A stretch of 64,000 nucleotides of DNA from Gammaproteobacteria bacterium (GCA_009929855.1 RZZN01000018.1:1-64000), one strand, 5' to 3'; counted from the stretch's first letter, positions 26,486 to 35,413 are shown. The notes: generated from the sequence alone by a model not told the origin. A program made the numbers and translations.

Positions 26486-26878
26486 CTAAGGGGGCGCGCC
26501 GATCGCGCGCCTCAGCGCCGCCTCCACACGCGTCACCTCGAGCGGAAAGGCAATGGCCTCGAAGATGGGGAAGCGCTCGGTCAAGGCCGCGAGTTTGTGG
26601 CCATACTCGGGCGGATAGAAACAGATCAACTTGACCTCTGGATGGCGCTGCAACAGCGCCATCAGTGTCTCGAGGTTGCTCGTGCGATCGCGGAAATCGG
26701 ACTGGAAGTTGTACTCGGCCACGATGACATCCGGAACTCGCCGCTTGAGTGACGCCAGCGCCTTGCGTTGTGAGCCGACGACCTCCGCCACGAAACCCAG
26801 CTCGCGATAGAGCGGCGCGAGATTGGGATAGCCGCCCAGCTCGATGATCGCCAGCAGGGTCGGAGACGCCTCGGGCAT
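26486..26878 (-). CDS. Receiver-like protein of unknown function
   Basis: A 130-residue alpha/beta protein reminiscent of response-regulator receivers. It follows the beta-alpha pattern with LLAIIELGGYPNLAPLYREL at the start, a VPDVIVAEYNF segment at the phosphoacceptor position (Glu instead of Asp) and VKLICFYPP then FEAIAFPLE near the positions of the conserved Thr and Lys. The usual acidic pair and the Lys are missing, so phosphorylation is unlikely. Its start touches the stop of the oxygenase gene (1-nt overlap at 26878), suggesting a functional pair. Function unknown. Confidence 0.6.
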   Translation of the reverse strand: MPEASPTLLAIIELGGYPNLAPLYRELGFVAEVVGSQRKALASLKRRVPDVIVAEYNFQSDFRDRTSNLETLMALLQRHPEVKLICFYPPEYGHKLAALTERFPIFEAIAFPLEVTRVEAALRRAIGAPP

Positions 26879-27516
26879 CAGGCGAAGACCACCCAGGTCG
26901 TGGCGATGTATTTGACGCCCTCGTGCATCACCGCGGCGCGATGCTCATGGGTCCAGAAGGGTGGGAAGAGAACCAACTTGCCACGCTCGGGACGCAGCGC
27001 GACCTCTTGGTAGAGAAATTCAGTCTCCCCGCCCGGCCCAGGCACGTCGTTCAGGTACCAGAGCGCCACCAGCTGGCGCTGGCTCAGCTCGTGACTACCG
27101 CCGTCGATATGCCAGTGATAGTACTCGCCCGCCCGGTAGCGCTGAACCTGATAGCCTTCGTCCTTGAAAGGTCCCTTGAAGTAGGGATAGGTCTGGCGGA
27201 ATTCGTTGATCGCCGCCGCCAGCGAGCTGAAGAACATCCGATCCACATCGGCCCAGTCGGGCTTGTTGCTCACGACCAGATCGGTGGTGCGCTTCACCCC
27301 CGGGTCCTCGGTGCGCAACTGGCCGACCCGCCCGGCGTACTGATGCTCGGGATGGGCCTCGAAGCGCTCGATCACGGTATCGCAGAAGCTTGGTGGCAAG
27401 GCCAATGAGCGCTCGAAGATGAAGCTCCCAGGCTTGACCTCGCGGATCGTGGAAAGCGGGGTGACGGTGCGCTCGGCGGTCGGGATCATGACGGAGGGCC
27501 CAGTTGAGTCTGACAT
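26878..27516 (-). CDS. 2OG-Fe(II) oxygenase (prolyl 4-hydroxylase-like)
   Basis: A 212-residue oxygenase with the HxD motif in GEYYHWHIDGGSHELSQRQL and the distal His in FPPFWTHEHRAAVMHEG, typical of the PKHD/prolyl-4-hydroxylase fold; QVQRYRAGEYY precedes the first motif as in the family. No signal peptide. It is the first gene of a two-gene unit with the receiver-like protein. The substrate is unknown. Start at 27516; a Met at codon 10 (MIPTAERT) is an alternative. Confidence 0.8.
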   Translation of the reverse strand: MSDSTGPSVMIPTAERTVTPLSTIREVKPGSFIFERSLALPPSFCDTVIERFEAHPEHQYAGRVGQLRTEDPGVKRTTDLVVSNKPDWADVDRMFFSSLAAAINEFRQTYPYFKGPFKDEGYQVQRYRAGEYYHWHIDGGSHELSQRQLVALWYLNDVPGPGGETEFLYQEVALRPERGKLVLFPPFWTHEHRAAVMHEGVKYIATTWVVFA

Positions 27517-27534
27517 GTGTCTATTGTCCAGAGC

Positions 27535-28638
27535 CTAGGTGACTTGGGTCAAACCCGGATCATCGCCCATCTCGAAGACCAGCGGCACGCGACGATTCAG
27601 GTTGGTGAAGAGCTGGTAGGGGATGGTATCGCTGGCCTGCGCCACCGCCTCGACCGGCACCGTCTCGCCCCACAGCTCGACTGGATCGCCGATGTCGGCA
27701 TCCGCGAGATCGGTGAGATCCAATGTGAGCAGATCCATCGAGACCCGTCCGATGATCCGGGTCAGGCGCCCCTTGACCGCGACTGGTGTCCCATCCGGGG
27801 CATGTCGTGGATAACCGTCGGCATAGCCAGCCGCAACGACCCCGACCCGCGTCGGTCGCTCGCAGACGAATCGCCCACCGTAGCCGATCGCCTCGCCGGG
27901 GGCCAGGTCGCGCCTGGCGATCAGCGCCGACTCGAAGGTCATGACCGGGCGCAGCGCGATGCTCGCCGCCACGCCGAATGGCGACACACCATAGAGCATG
28001 ATCCCAGGGCGCACCCAGTCCGCATGGACGTCCGGGCGCGTGAGGAGCGCGGCCGAATTGGCCAGACTGACGGGGACGGGGAGCGCCCCGGCCGCCCCCG
28101 CGAAACACGCGAGCTGGCGCTCGGTGGCTGGATGATCGGGCTCGTCGGCCCGCGCGAAATGTGACATCAGAACCACCGCGCCGACATGCGGACAGGCCCG
28201 CAGCACGGCGTAGGCGCGCGCCAACTCCTCCGGGGCCAGACCGATGCGGTGCATCCCGGAATCGATCTTGAGCCAGCAATCGATCGGCCGCGCGGGACGC
28301 GCCGCCAACACCCATTCGACCTGCAACCAGCTATGGATGACGGTCGTGAGCCGCGTCTGATCGAGTTGGGGGATCTCGGTGGGTGAGAAGATCCCATCGA
28401 GGAGGAGGATCATGCCCTGGACACCAGACTCGCGCAGCTCCAATGCCTCCTCCAGACAGGCGACCGCAAAACCATCCGCCTCTGGCGCGAGCGCGCGCGC
28501 GACCGCCACCGCCCCATGCCCGTAGGCATTGGCCTTGACGACGGCCAGCACCTTGGCTCCGGGCGACAGACGTTTGGCGAGACGATAGTTGGACCTGAGC
28601 GCGTCGAGGCGCACGCGGGCGCGTGTGGGTCGTGACAT
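27535..28638 (-). CDS. alr: Alanine racemase
   Basis: PLP enzyme that makes D-alanine for peptidoglycan. The 367-residue protein has the PLP-lysine motif VLAVVKANAYGHGAVAVARA, the LKIDSGMHRIGL segment, and the catalytic Tyr region in VRPGIMLYGVSPF and IGRVSMDLLTLDLT. ATG at 28638 gives the family N terminus (ARVRLDALRSNYRLAKRL); upstream codons in the frame are not conserved. It lies in a group with other wall genes (mepA, a MurE-like ligase), but no operon links them directly. Confidence 0.92.
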   Translation of the reverse strand: MSRPTRARVRLDALRSNYRLAKRLSPGAKVLAVVKANAYGHGAVAVARALAPEADGFAVACLEEALELRESGVQGMILLLDGIFSPTEIPQLDQTRLTTVIHSWLQVEWVLAARPARPIDCWLKIDSGMHRIGLAPEELARAYAVLRACPHVGAVVLMSHFARADEPDHPATERQLACFAGAAGALPVPVSLANSAALLTRPDVHADWVRPGIMLYGVSPFGVAASIALRPVMTFESALIARRDLAPGEAIGYGGRFVCERPTRVGVVAAGYADGYPRHAPDGTPVAVKGRLTRIIGRVSMDLLTLDLTDLADADIGDPVELWGETVPVEAVAQASDTIPYQLFTNLNRRVPLVFEMGDDPGLTQVT

Positions 28639-28970
28639 TGGGATCTCTTGCACCTGGGGGGCCACAACCGGCCCGGGGAGAGGCGGATCAGTCGACCCGT
28701 GGGAATCTCGCACACCGGCGCCGCCGCATGACGCACCGGCCGCTCGCTGATGTCGAGCACCGCTGCGGACCCGCTCACCAGGGGCGCTCGACGCGCCATT
28801 GATCTCCCGGAGTCAGCATCGGACACCATTGTCCATGATCGAGCCGATCAGTCATAGTGGATGCGGCCGCCAGCCCCTGGACCGCGGGCCAGGCTTCGCG
28901 TCAGGCCGCACCCGGCCCTCCGGTGTCACCCTGTGACCAACCTCCAGCATCCATCCACGTCATGCTGGAT
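28639..28970. other. Spacer between ybaK-like gene and alr
   Basis: A 332-nt interval between two minus-strand genes. I see no convincing gene, RNA or strong hairpin. It presumably contains the alr promoter, but no clear -35/-10 pair stood out. Confidence 0.4.
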
Positions 28971-29450
28971 CTAGAGCGCATGTCCTTGGAAGGTGAAGCG
29001 ACCATGCCGGACCCCGTCCATCAGCCCGGCGAATGTCTCGCCATTGACACGAATCAGATGGGTGTGATCACCGGCCTCGAAATAGACGGTCGACAGGCTC
29101 TCCAAGCCTTCGTCCACGAAGGTATCCAGATTGTAGGCGAACCCCACCGGCGGAACAGCGCCCGGCTCGCAGTCGGGGAACAACGCCTTGAGATCCGACT
29201 CCTCGTCCAGCTCGAAATCACGCGCGGCCTCCTGGCTCAAGGCATTGATATCCAACCAGGTATCGCCAGGAATCACCGCCACGGCGCGAAACGACCCGTC
29301 GCGCACGACGACCGCCTTGGCGATATGGTCCTCGCGGATCTGAGCCGCATCGGCGGACTCATGGGTGGAGCCGGTTGCCCGGTGAGAGATGATCTTGTAA
29401 TGCGCCCCGTGATCACGGAGCACCTTTTCGACACGTGCCGCGATTGTCAT
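28971..29450 (-). CDS. YbaK/ProX-family aminoacyl-tRNA deacylase
   Basis: A 159-residue protein of the YbaK/INS family that removes mischarged amino acids from tRNA. Seen: the N-terminal SHRATGSTHESADAAQIRED segment, the conserved Lys in DHIAKAVVVRDG, and the GAVPPVGFAYNLDTFVDE loop typical of the family (GxxxPfG). The start ATG at 29450 gives MTIAARVEKVL; the longer frame to 29501 is not family-like. Which tRNA it edits cannot be told. Confidence 0.8.
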   Translation of the reverse strand: MTIAARVEKVLRDHGAHYKIISHRATGSTHESADAAQIREDHIAKAVVVRDGSFRAVAVIPGDTWLDINALSQEAARDFELDEESDLKALFPDCEPGAVPPVGFAYNLDTFVDEGLESLSTVYFEAGDHTHLIRVNGETFAGLMDGVRHGRFTFQGHAL

Positions 29451-29698
29451 GACAGATCTCCAACGCTTGATGGGACGGCCGATCGGCCCCCTCGGCCACA
29501 CTCAGGCCACGCGGAGACGGCAACCATGGAGGAGCCGACCGGCCGACGCTGCAATGCGACTGCGCCGCCTCTACCACAAGCGTGGCTCACGAGCAGGAAA
29601 AGTCAAATGGAGCGATCAGGGGACAGGGGTCTCCGACTCACTTGACGGCATGGATCCCGAGTATCATCGAGCATCCGTTCCAAGCCATCATCACCTCC

Positions 29699-31180
29699 AT
29701 GCCGCAGGATCCGCTCTCTCAACTCCTCGACTCGCTCGCTGTCCTCTGGCGTCGCGCGGCCGTGACGCCGCGCACTCTCACCAATATCCAATGGCGGGCG
29801 GACGACTGCGATCCCGGCTCGATCCTCTTCTTTCAGCGCTTGGATGACGGTCGCACGGATGCCGAGCTGTATCGACGCTATCTGGCCGGCGGCCGCTTCG
29901 CGGTGCTGGTGACCAACCGGATGCTGGACTGTTTCGACGCCTTGCCCGATCAGGGGATCTATGTCGTCCGCCCCACCGACTGGGCTGGCGTGGTCGCGCG
30001 TTTCTGCGACCTGGTCTATCCACTGGATCACCGCGCGAGTCACTTTCTCGGTGTCACTGGCACCAACGGCAAGACCACCACGGTCAAGTATCTTGAATCG
30101 ATCCTGACCGCGCATGGCTCCCGCGCGCTCTCGATCGGAACGCTCGGGGTCTCACTCGCCGGCGAGCCCTTGCTGCAAACCGGCTTCACCTCCCCGCCGC
30201 TGATCGAGCTGCGTCGTCTGCTCCACGCCCATCGCGGACGTTACGATGTCGTCGCCATGGAGGTCAGCAGCCACGCCTTGGATCAGGGCCGCGCGCATGG
30301 CATCCCGCTTCAGAATGGTGCCTGGACCAATTTCAGCCAAGATCATCTCGACTATCATGGTGACGAATCGGCCTATTTCGCGGCCAAGGCACGGATCCTG
30401 GATCTGATCGTCGCGGATGGACGTCTTTACACCACCAGCACGGATGTGGCGCAACGCCTGCACCGCGAGCGACCATCGCCGATCCCGATCGAGCTGCTGA
30501 GCGCCGCCACACTCCCCGCCGAGGCGATCAGCACCCGCCCCTTCCTCGCGCTCCTGCACAATCGGCAGAACTATGCGCTGGCCAGCGCGCTTGCCGACGG
30601 CATTCTGGGGCGAGCGGCGCGCCCTGACTGGCGACATCTGAGCGCCGTCGATGGACGCTTCGACTGCCGAGTGATCGGCAACCGCACCCTGGTGATCGAC
30701 TTCGCCCACACGCCGGACGCACTTGAGACCATCTTGACGGCGATCCGCCAGGCCTTCCCGACGGCGCGGATCGCGACACTCTTCGGCTGTGGTGGCGAGC
30801 GCGATCGCGGCAAGCGCCCGCTGATGGGTGCGGTGGCCGCCCGTCATTCGGATCAGGTGATCGTCACCTCGGACAACCCGCGTTGCGAAGACCCCGAGCG
30901 CATCATTGCCGACATCCTCACCGGCATGCCCAAGGAGGGGCGACGGGTCGTCATCGAGCGCCCGCGCGCCATCGCCTGCCTGCTCGATTTTCTCGACGCG
31001 CGGCCCGCGCAAGAGCACTGGGTGGCATTGCTCGCCGGCAAGGGCCATGAGCGCTATATCGACGCGCTCGGGAGCAAGACGCCCTATAGCGATCATGAGG
31101 AGGTCGAGCGCAACCTGGCGCGGTTGGGCTGGACGGGTGAGGATCCGCTCGCCACGCGGGCGGATCAGGACTCAGGATAG
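29699..31180 (+). CDS. MurE-like Mur ligase (UDP-MurNAc-tripeptide synthetase family)
   Basis: ATP-dependent amide ligase of the MurE type. The ~493-residue protein carries every main motif: P-loop GVTGTNGKTTT, EVSSHALDQGR, WTNFSQDHLDYHGDESAYF followed by the AAKARI Lys that is carbamylated in the family, NRQNYALA, VIDFAHTPDALETIL, TLFGCGGERDRGKRPLMGAV, and the DNPRCEDP motif seen in enzymes adding meso-diaminopimelate, then LLAGKGHERYI. In gammaproteobacteria murE normally lies in the dcw cluster; an isolated copy next to ybaK and crtB suggests a paralogue, which I cannot verify. ATG at 29699 fits the family N terminus but lacks a strong ribosome site; GTG at 29582 is an alternative. Confidence 0.8.
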   Translation: MPQDPLSQLLDSLAVLWRRAAVTPRTLTNIQWRADDCDPGSILFFQRLDDGRTDAELYRRYLAGGRFAVLVTNRMLDCFDALPDQGIYVVRPTDWAGVVARFCDLVYPLDHRASHFLGVTGTNGKTTTVKYLESILTAHGSRALSIGTLGVSLAGEPLLQTGFTSPPLIELRRLLHAHRGRYDVVAMEVSSHALDQGRAHGIPLQNGAWTNFSQDHLDYHGDESAYFAAKARILDLIVADGRLYTTSTDVAQRLHRERPSPIPIELLSAATLPAEAISTRPFLALLHNRQNYALASALADGILGRAARPDWRHLSAVDGRFDCRVIGNRTLVIDFAHTPDALETILTAIRQAFPTARIATLFGCGGERDRGKRPLMGAVAARHSDQVIVTSDNPRCEDPERIIADILTGMPKEGRRVVIERPRAIACLLDFLDARPAQEHWVALLAGKGHERYIDALGSKTPYSDHEEVERNLARLGWTGEDPLATRADQDSG

Positions 31181-31232
31181 GATCATCCCACGACCGACCA
31201 TGTCCGATTGGAGCCTGCTGGGCTCGATCAAG

Positions 31233-31266
31233 GCTGAAGCGGCGCGCTGACACGCGCCGCTTCAGC
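31233..31266. terminator. Bidirectional hairpin between the MurE-like gene and crtB
   Basis: A perfect 14-bp stem (GCTGAAGCGGCGCG at 31233-31246 paired with 31253-31266) around a 6-nt loop lies between two converging genes. No long T-run follows, but its position fits termination from both sides. Confidence 0.6.
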
Positions 31267-31292
31267 GGGACAGGGCGCTCGGATTCGCTGGA

Positions 31293-32372
31293 TCAGCTGT
31301 ATTGGCGAACACCCGTGCGCTCGCGCTCCTCGAGCTGCTGGAAGAGCTCCAGGACCCAGATGACACGCTCGCCGACGCCTCCGGCGGGCGCCTTGGCATC
31401 GGACTCGGCGCCACGGCGGCCCGAGTAGACCACGGCATCGACCAGGAAGCGGGTCTCCTCCAAGGGAGGCGCCGAGACATAGCGCGTCGAGAGCACCGCG
31501 GTCCCGAGGATGGGCGCCAGCAACTGCACCTTGCGCGTCGCCGGCACCACCGCGCGACCATTGATCGAATCCAGACCCTGACGCTCGACCTCGCGGCCAA
31601 TCTCGGCATAGAGATAACGCGCGGCATTGATCCCGGCGCGGCAGCCCATGGGCAAGGCACCGATCCCGGCATCGGAGCGGACATAGAGCACATCGGCGGC
31701 GCGCAACAGACGCTCGATCACGCTGGCGAGCGCCTCGTTGAAGACCGGCCGTGCCAGCCAGGCCTCCGGATCGATCCCGGCCTCGCGCAGCCACTGCAGC
31801 GGCAGATAGAGCCGACCGTTGCGGGCGTCCTCGCCGACATCGCGGCAGATATTGGTCAACTGCATGGCCACGCCCAGGTCGCAGGCGCGTGCGACCAGCT
31901 GCGCGCTGCGCGCCCCCATCAAGGCGGCCATCAAGGCGCCGACCGTCCCGGCGACCCGCGCCGAGTAGTCATAGACACCGGAGAGATCCTCGAAACGCCG
32001 ACCCTGGGCATCCCATTCGAAGCCCTCGAGCAAGGCCTCGAGCAGCGCCTTGGGGAGGCTGAAGCAGTCGACGACATCGGTCAGGGCTCGGTCGGTATAG
32101 ACAGCGACCGGGCGCCCCTCATAGACGCGGTCGAGCCGTTCGTGCAGCTCATCGAGCGCCCGCGCCTGCGCACCCGGGTCGTTGCCCGCGCAATCGATGG
32201 CGTCGTCGGCGACTCGACAGAAGGCGTAGAGCGCCATGGCCGGATCACGGATCCGCTGTGGCAGCAGGAAGGAGGCCGCGTAGAAGGAGCGCGATCCAGT
32301 CCGCAGCAGCTTGCGACAGGCGTCGAAATCAGCCGTGCTCGCGTGATTGGTCTTAAGCAAAGGTTGAGGCAT
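31293..32372 (-). CDS. crtB: Phytoene synthase
   Basis: Condenses two geranylgeranyl diphosphates to phytoene, the first step of carotenoid synthesis. The 359-residue protein has both aspartate-rich motifs: AFCRVADDAIDCAG and MQLTNICRDVGEDARNGRLY. ATG at 32372 lies 20 nt inside the end of crtI, so the genes are translated together; upstream codons of the longer frame are antisense or crtI sequence. Together with CrtI it feeds carotenoids to the light-harvesting complexes. Convergent with the MurE-like gene. Confidence 0.93.
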   Translation of the reverse strand: MPQPLLKTNHASTADFDACRKLLRTGSRSFYAASFLLPQRIRDPAMALYAFCRVADDAIDCAGNDPGAQARALDELHERLDRVYEGRPVAVYTDRALTDVVDCFSLPKALLEALLEGFEWDAQGRRFEDLSGVYDYSARVAGTVGALMAALMGARSAQLVARACDLGVAMQLTNICRDVGEDARNGRLYLPLQWLREAGIDPEAWLARPVFNEALASVIERLLRAADVLYVRSDAGIGALPMGCRAGINAARYLYAEIGREVERQGLDSINGRAVVPATRKVQLLAPILGTAVLSTRYVSAPPLEETRFLVDAVVYSGRRGAESDAKAPAGGVGERVIWVLELFQQLEERERTGVRQYS

Positions 32373-33921
32373 CGGGTACCACCGTATCAAGGACACGGGC
32401 CGACGAGATGACACCGGGCACACCCGCGCCCGGATGCGTCCCCGCACCGACCAAGTAAAGGCCATCCACCTCCTCGCTCAGGTTGTGTGGTCTGAACCAG
32501 GCACTCTGCATGAGGATGGGCTCGAGGCTGAATCCGGCCCCGTAATAGGAGAGGAGCCGATCTTGGAAATCCTGCGGCGTGGCCAGGCGCGAGCAGACAA
32601 TCTGCTCCTCCAGACCGGGCAGGACGGTTTCACTGAGATAACGGGCGATCTTCGCCCGGTAGGGCTCGGCCTGCGTCGCCCAGTCCGTCCCGCTCTGCAG
32701 ATGGGGGACCGGGGCCAGCGCATAGAAGGTATCGCAACCCGCCGGCGCGAGCGAGGGATCGGTCGCGGTCGGGCGATGCAGATAGAGACTGAAGTCCTCG
32801 GCAAGACGCTTGTGCTTGAAGATGTCGGTCAGTAGACCCTGATAGCGCGGACCGAGCAGGATGGTGTGATGGGCGACCTCGGGGTACTGACGCTTGGTGC
32901 CGAAATACCAGACGAAGAGACCAGACGAATAGTGCGCGCGATCGAGCTTGCGATCGGTCCAGCGCCGCCGCTGCTCGGCGGGCAGCAGATGACGGTAGGT
33001 CCAGGCCGCGTCGGCATTGGAGACCACGATGTGCGCCGGCACGGCCTCGCCCGACGTCAACCTGACCCCCGTCGCCTTGCCGTCCTTGACCAGGATCTGC
33101 TCGACCTCGGCGCCATAGCGGATGGACCCGCCCTGCCCTTCGATCAGGCTGACCAGACCCTTGATGATGGCCCCGGTGCCGCCGATGGCCGAATGCACAC
33201 CCCAGTTGCGCTCCAGATAGGAGATCAGCGTATAGATGGAGGTCACGGTCAGCGGATTGCCGCCGATCAGCAAGGGATGGAAGGACAGGACCTGCCGGAT
33301 GTAGGGATCCTTGATGTATTTGCAGACCATCGCATAGACGGTGCGATGACTGCCGAGCTTGACCATGTCCGGGATGATCCGGGCCATGTCGGTCCAATGG
33401 GTGAAGGGCACATGGCCGAGCTCCTCGAAGCCGACCTTGCAGATCGCCTTGCTGTGCGCCATGAACCGATCGTAGCCCGCGACATCGTCCGGTGAGAAAC
33501 GCGCGATCTGCGCCTTCACGGCCTCCGGGTCGCCGTTGTAGTCGAAGGTCTTGCCATCGTCGAAGCGGATCCGGTAGAAGGGATCCATGAGCTTGAGCTC
33601 GATCTCGTCGGCGAAGCGGCGCCCGCACAGACCCCAGAGCTCGTCGAGCAGGAAGGGCGCGGTGATGATGGTCGGCCCGGCATCGAAGGTGAAGCCATCG
33701 ATCTGGTGGACATAGGCGCGGCCGCCCGGCGCGTCCAGACGCTCCAGGATGGTGACCTGAAAGCCCCGCGCGCCCAGACGGATCGCCGCGGCCAGACCGC
33801 CGAAGCCGCTGCCGATGATGACCGCGTGCGGCTTGCCGCGACCTGGTGATGGCTGTGAGAGCGATGTTGGAGCGACTGTCAAGACAGCATTACCTTGCAT
33901 GGTGTCAATAAGAGTTGACAT
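32353..33921 (-). CDS. crtI: Phytoene desaturase CrtI
   Basis: FAD-dependent desaturase that converts phytoene to neurosporene or lycopene. The 522-residue protein has the N-terminal dinucleotide fold (HAVIIGSGFGGLAAAIRLGA and LERLDAPGGRAYV), the FDAGPTIITAPFLL segment and the C-terminal LYLVGAGTHPGAGVPGVISS signature. Two starts are possible: ATG at 33921, and ATG at 33900 (MQGNAVLTV). A TGT-N12-ACA operator at 33903-33920 overlaps the first seven codons from 33921, which makes 33900 attractive if the operator is functional; neither has a strong ribosome site. First gene of the crtI-crtB pair, divergent from the YheT-like gene. Confidence 0.93.
   Translation of the reverse strand: MSTLIDTMQGNAVLTVAPTSLSQPSPGRGKPHAVIIGSGFGGLAAAIRLGARGFQVTILERLDAPGGRAYVHQIDGFTFDAGPTIITAPFLLDELWGLCGRRFADEIELKLMDPFYRIRFDDGKTFDYNGDPEAVKAQIARFSPDDVAGYDRFMAHSKAICKVGFEELGHVPFTHWTDMARIIPDMVKLGSHRTVYAMVCKYIKDPYIRQVLSFHPLLIGGNPLTVTSIYTLISYLERNWGVHSAIGGTGAIIKGLVSLIEGQGGSIRYGAEVEQILVKDGKATGVRLTSGEAVPAHIVVSNADAAWTYRHLLPAEQRRRWTDRKLDRAHYSSGLFVWYFGTKRQYPEVAHHTILLGPRYQGLLTDIFKHKRLAEDFSLYLHRPTATDPSLAPAGCDTFYALAPVPHLQSGTDWATQAEPYRAKIARYLSETVLPGLEEQIVCSRLATPQDFQDRLLSYYGAGFSLEPILMQSAWFRPHNLSEEVDGLYLVGAGTHPGAGVPGVISSARVLDTVVPDASTFA
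33903..33920 (-). promoter_or_regulatory. PpsR/CrtJ-type operator upstream of crtI
   Basis: On the minus strand the sequence is TGTCAACTCTTATTGACA, an exact TGT-N12-ACA palindrome with TGTCAA/TTGACA arms. This is the consensus bound by the aerobic photosynthesis repressor PpsR/CrtJ in purple bacteria. It sits at the 5' end of crtI, where bound repressor would block crtI-crtB under oxygen. Only one copy was noticed. Confidence 0.65.
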
Positions 33922-34097
33922 TAACCTAAGATGGGCCTTTTGTCAGCCCCATTCGGTCAAAGGAGACACACTTTTGCACCCGAGTTGTCGATCGATCCGG
34001 GACACTGGACTCGCGGTCCAGGATCTGCTCTCGAGTCAGGGTCACCAACGGGCACACGCGCGCCTCCCGTGGCGTACCCGAAGCTGGAGCTAGACCC

Positions 34098-35051
34098 ATG
34101 GGTGCCATCCAAGCGAGCACATTTCGACCGGCCTGGTGGCTGCCCGGTCCCCATCTGCAGACCCTGTGGCCGAGCCTCGCGAGACCGCGCCCGTGTCCCC
34201 CACTCAGACGCCGACGCATCGAGCTGGCGGATGGCGACTTCATCGATCTGGCCATGGGCACCGGCAGCGGACCCCGCGTCCTGGTGATCCACGGCCTGGA
34301 AGGCGGCTTGGATTCACATTATGCCGGGAGCCTGGTGGCCCGTCTCGAGCAGGAGGGATTTCAAGCCATCTTCATGTTCCTGCGCGGCTGCTCGGATGAG
34401 CCGAACCGGCTCGATCGGGCCTATCACTCGGGCGCGACCGAGGATCTGCGGGCGGTCCTGAGCGCCCTGGCCACCGATCCCGAAGGCCCCCCGGCGGCCG
34501 CGGTCGGTTTCTCGCTCGGCGGCAACCTGCTGCTCAAGCATCTCGGGGAGAGCCCGGAGCCGCTGCTCGGCCGAGGGATCGCCGTGTCGGTGCCCTTCGT
34601 CCTGCGCGATGCCATGCTGAGGCTCAACCTGGGGGTCTCGCGGATCTATCAGCGTCACCTGGTCGAGCGGCTGAAGGACAGCCTGAGGCGCAAGTTTCGC
34701 GACCGCCCCTTTCCGCTCCAGGTGGATCTGGAGTCCATCCGCGATTTCGACGAATTCGACGACCGCATCACCGCACCGCTCAACGGTTTTGCCGGTGTCT
34801 TCGATTATTACAGCCGAGCAAGCTGCCGACCACTGCTCCATCGGATCCAGACCCCCACCTTGATCATCCATGCCCATGACGACCCCTTCATGTTCCCGAG
34901 CAGCATCCCGCGGGCCCATGAGCTGGGACCCGGCATCACCTTGGAGCTCTCCAAGCACGGCGGCCATGTCGGATTCATCGCCGGGCGCTGGCCCTGGCGA
35001 CCTCGGTACTGGTTGGAGGACCGCATCATCGAGGCCCTGCACTCAGAGTGA
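34098..35051 (+). CDS. YheT-family alpha/beta hydrolase
   Basis: A 317-residue hydrolase of the YheT/EMB8 type. Family marks: the N-terminal WWLPGPHLQTLWPSL motif, the oxyanion region VIHGLEGGLDSHYAGSLV, the nucleophile in AAVGFSLGGNLLLKHLGE, the acid in IHAHDDPFMFP and the final His in LSKHGGHVGFIAG. Physiological substrates of YheT proteins are not established. It is divergent from crtI with a 176-nt spacer that also contains the PpsR-type operator. Start ATG at 34098. Confidence 0.87.
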   Translation: MGAIQASTFRPAWWLPGPHLQTLWPSLARPRPCPPLRRRRIELADGDFIDLAMGTGSGPRVLVIHGLEGGLDSHYAGSLVARLEQEGFQAIFMFLRGCSDEPNRLDRAYHSGATEDLRAVLSALATDPEGPPAAAVGFSLGGNLLLKHLGESPEPLLGRGIAVSVPFVLRDAMLRLNLGVSRIYQRHLVERLKDSLRRKFRDRPFPLQVDLESIRDFDEFDDRITAPLNGFAGVFDYYSRASCRPLLHRIQTPTLIIHAHDDPFMFPSSIPRAHELGPGITLELSKHGGHVGFIAGRWPWRPRYWLEDRIIEALHSE

Positions 35052-35134
35052 TGGAAGGGCGTTGCACAGCATGAGTCGGCATCCATGTCTCACGCCATCA
35101 GCCATCCTGAAAGCGTCAAACCGACCAAATCCCG

Positions 35135-35165
35135 TAGGGTGGATCAAGCGCAGCGGTTCCACCAG
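35135..35165 (+). repeat. Dispersed repeat, left inverted copy
   Basis: The 31-nt copy reads GTAGGGTGGATCAAGCGCAG then CGGTTCCACCA. It differs at two positions from the copy at 12603 and pairs imperfectly with the opposite-strand copy at 35260-35287. The two face each other about 95 nt apart, so the pair could fold as a long hairpin or mark a miniature mobile element. Confidence 0.7.
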
Positions 35166-35259
35166 GCAGCGGGTCGAGACCTGTCACGCTTGTCGATGGC
35201 CTCCTGCCACCGGGGTGGGGTGAATGGAATTCGCGGCCTGGCTCCAACCCTCGGCAGGC

Positions 35260-35287
35260 TGGTGGTTCCGCTGCGCTTGATCCGCCC
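35260..35287 (-). repeat. Dispersed repeat, right inverted copy
   Basis: Reads as the reverse complement of the repeat core: AGGGCGGATCAAGCGCAGCG then GAACCACC on the minus strand. It is the partner of the copy at 35135-35165. Confidence 0.65.
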
Positions 35288-35413
35288 TCAGTCGTGAAAT
35301 TTGATTGCCCATTGCAGTTCTCCGGTGACGCAGCGCAAACCCGACCGACCAGGTTGAAGCCTTGCCCTTCTGACGCGAGGGTCTGACGTCGGCGTCTTCG
35401 CTGCGCGGGGCTC

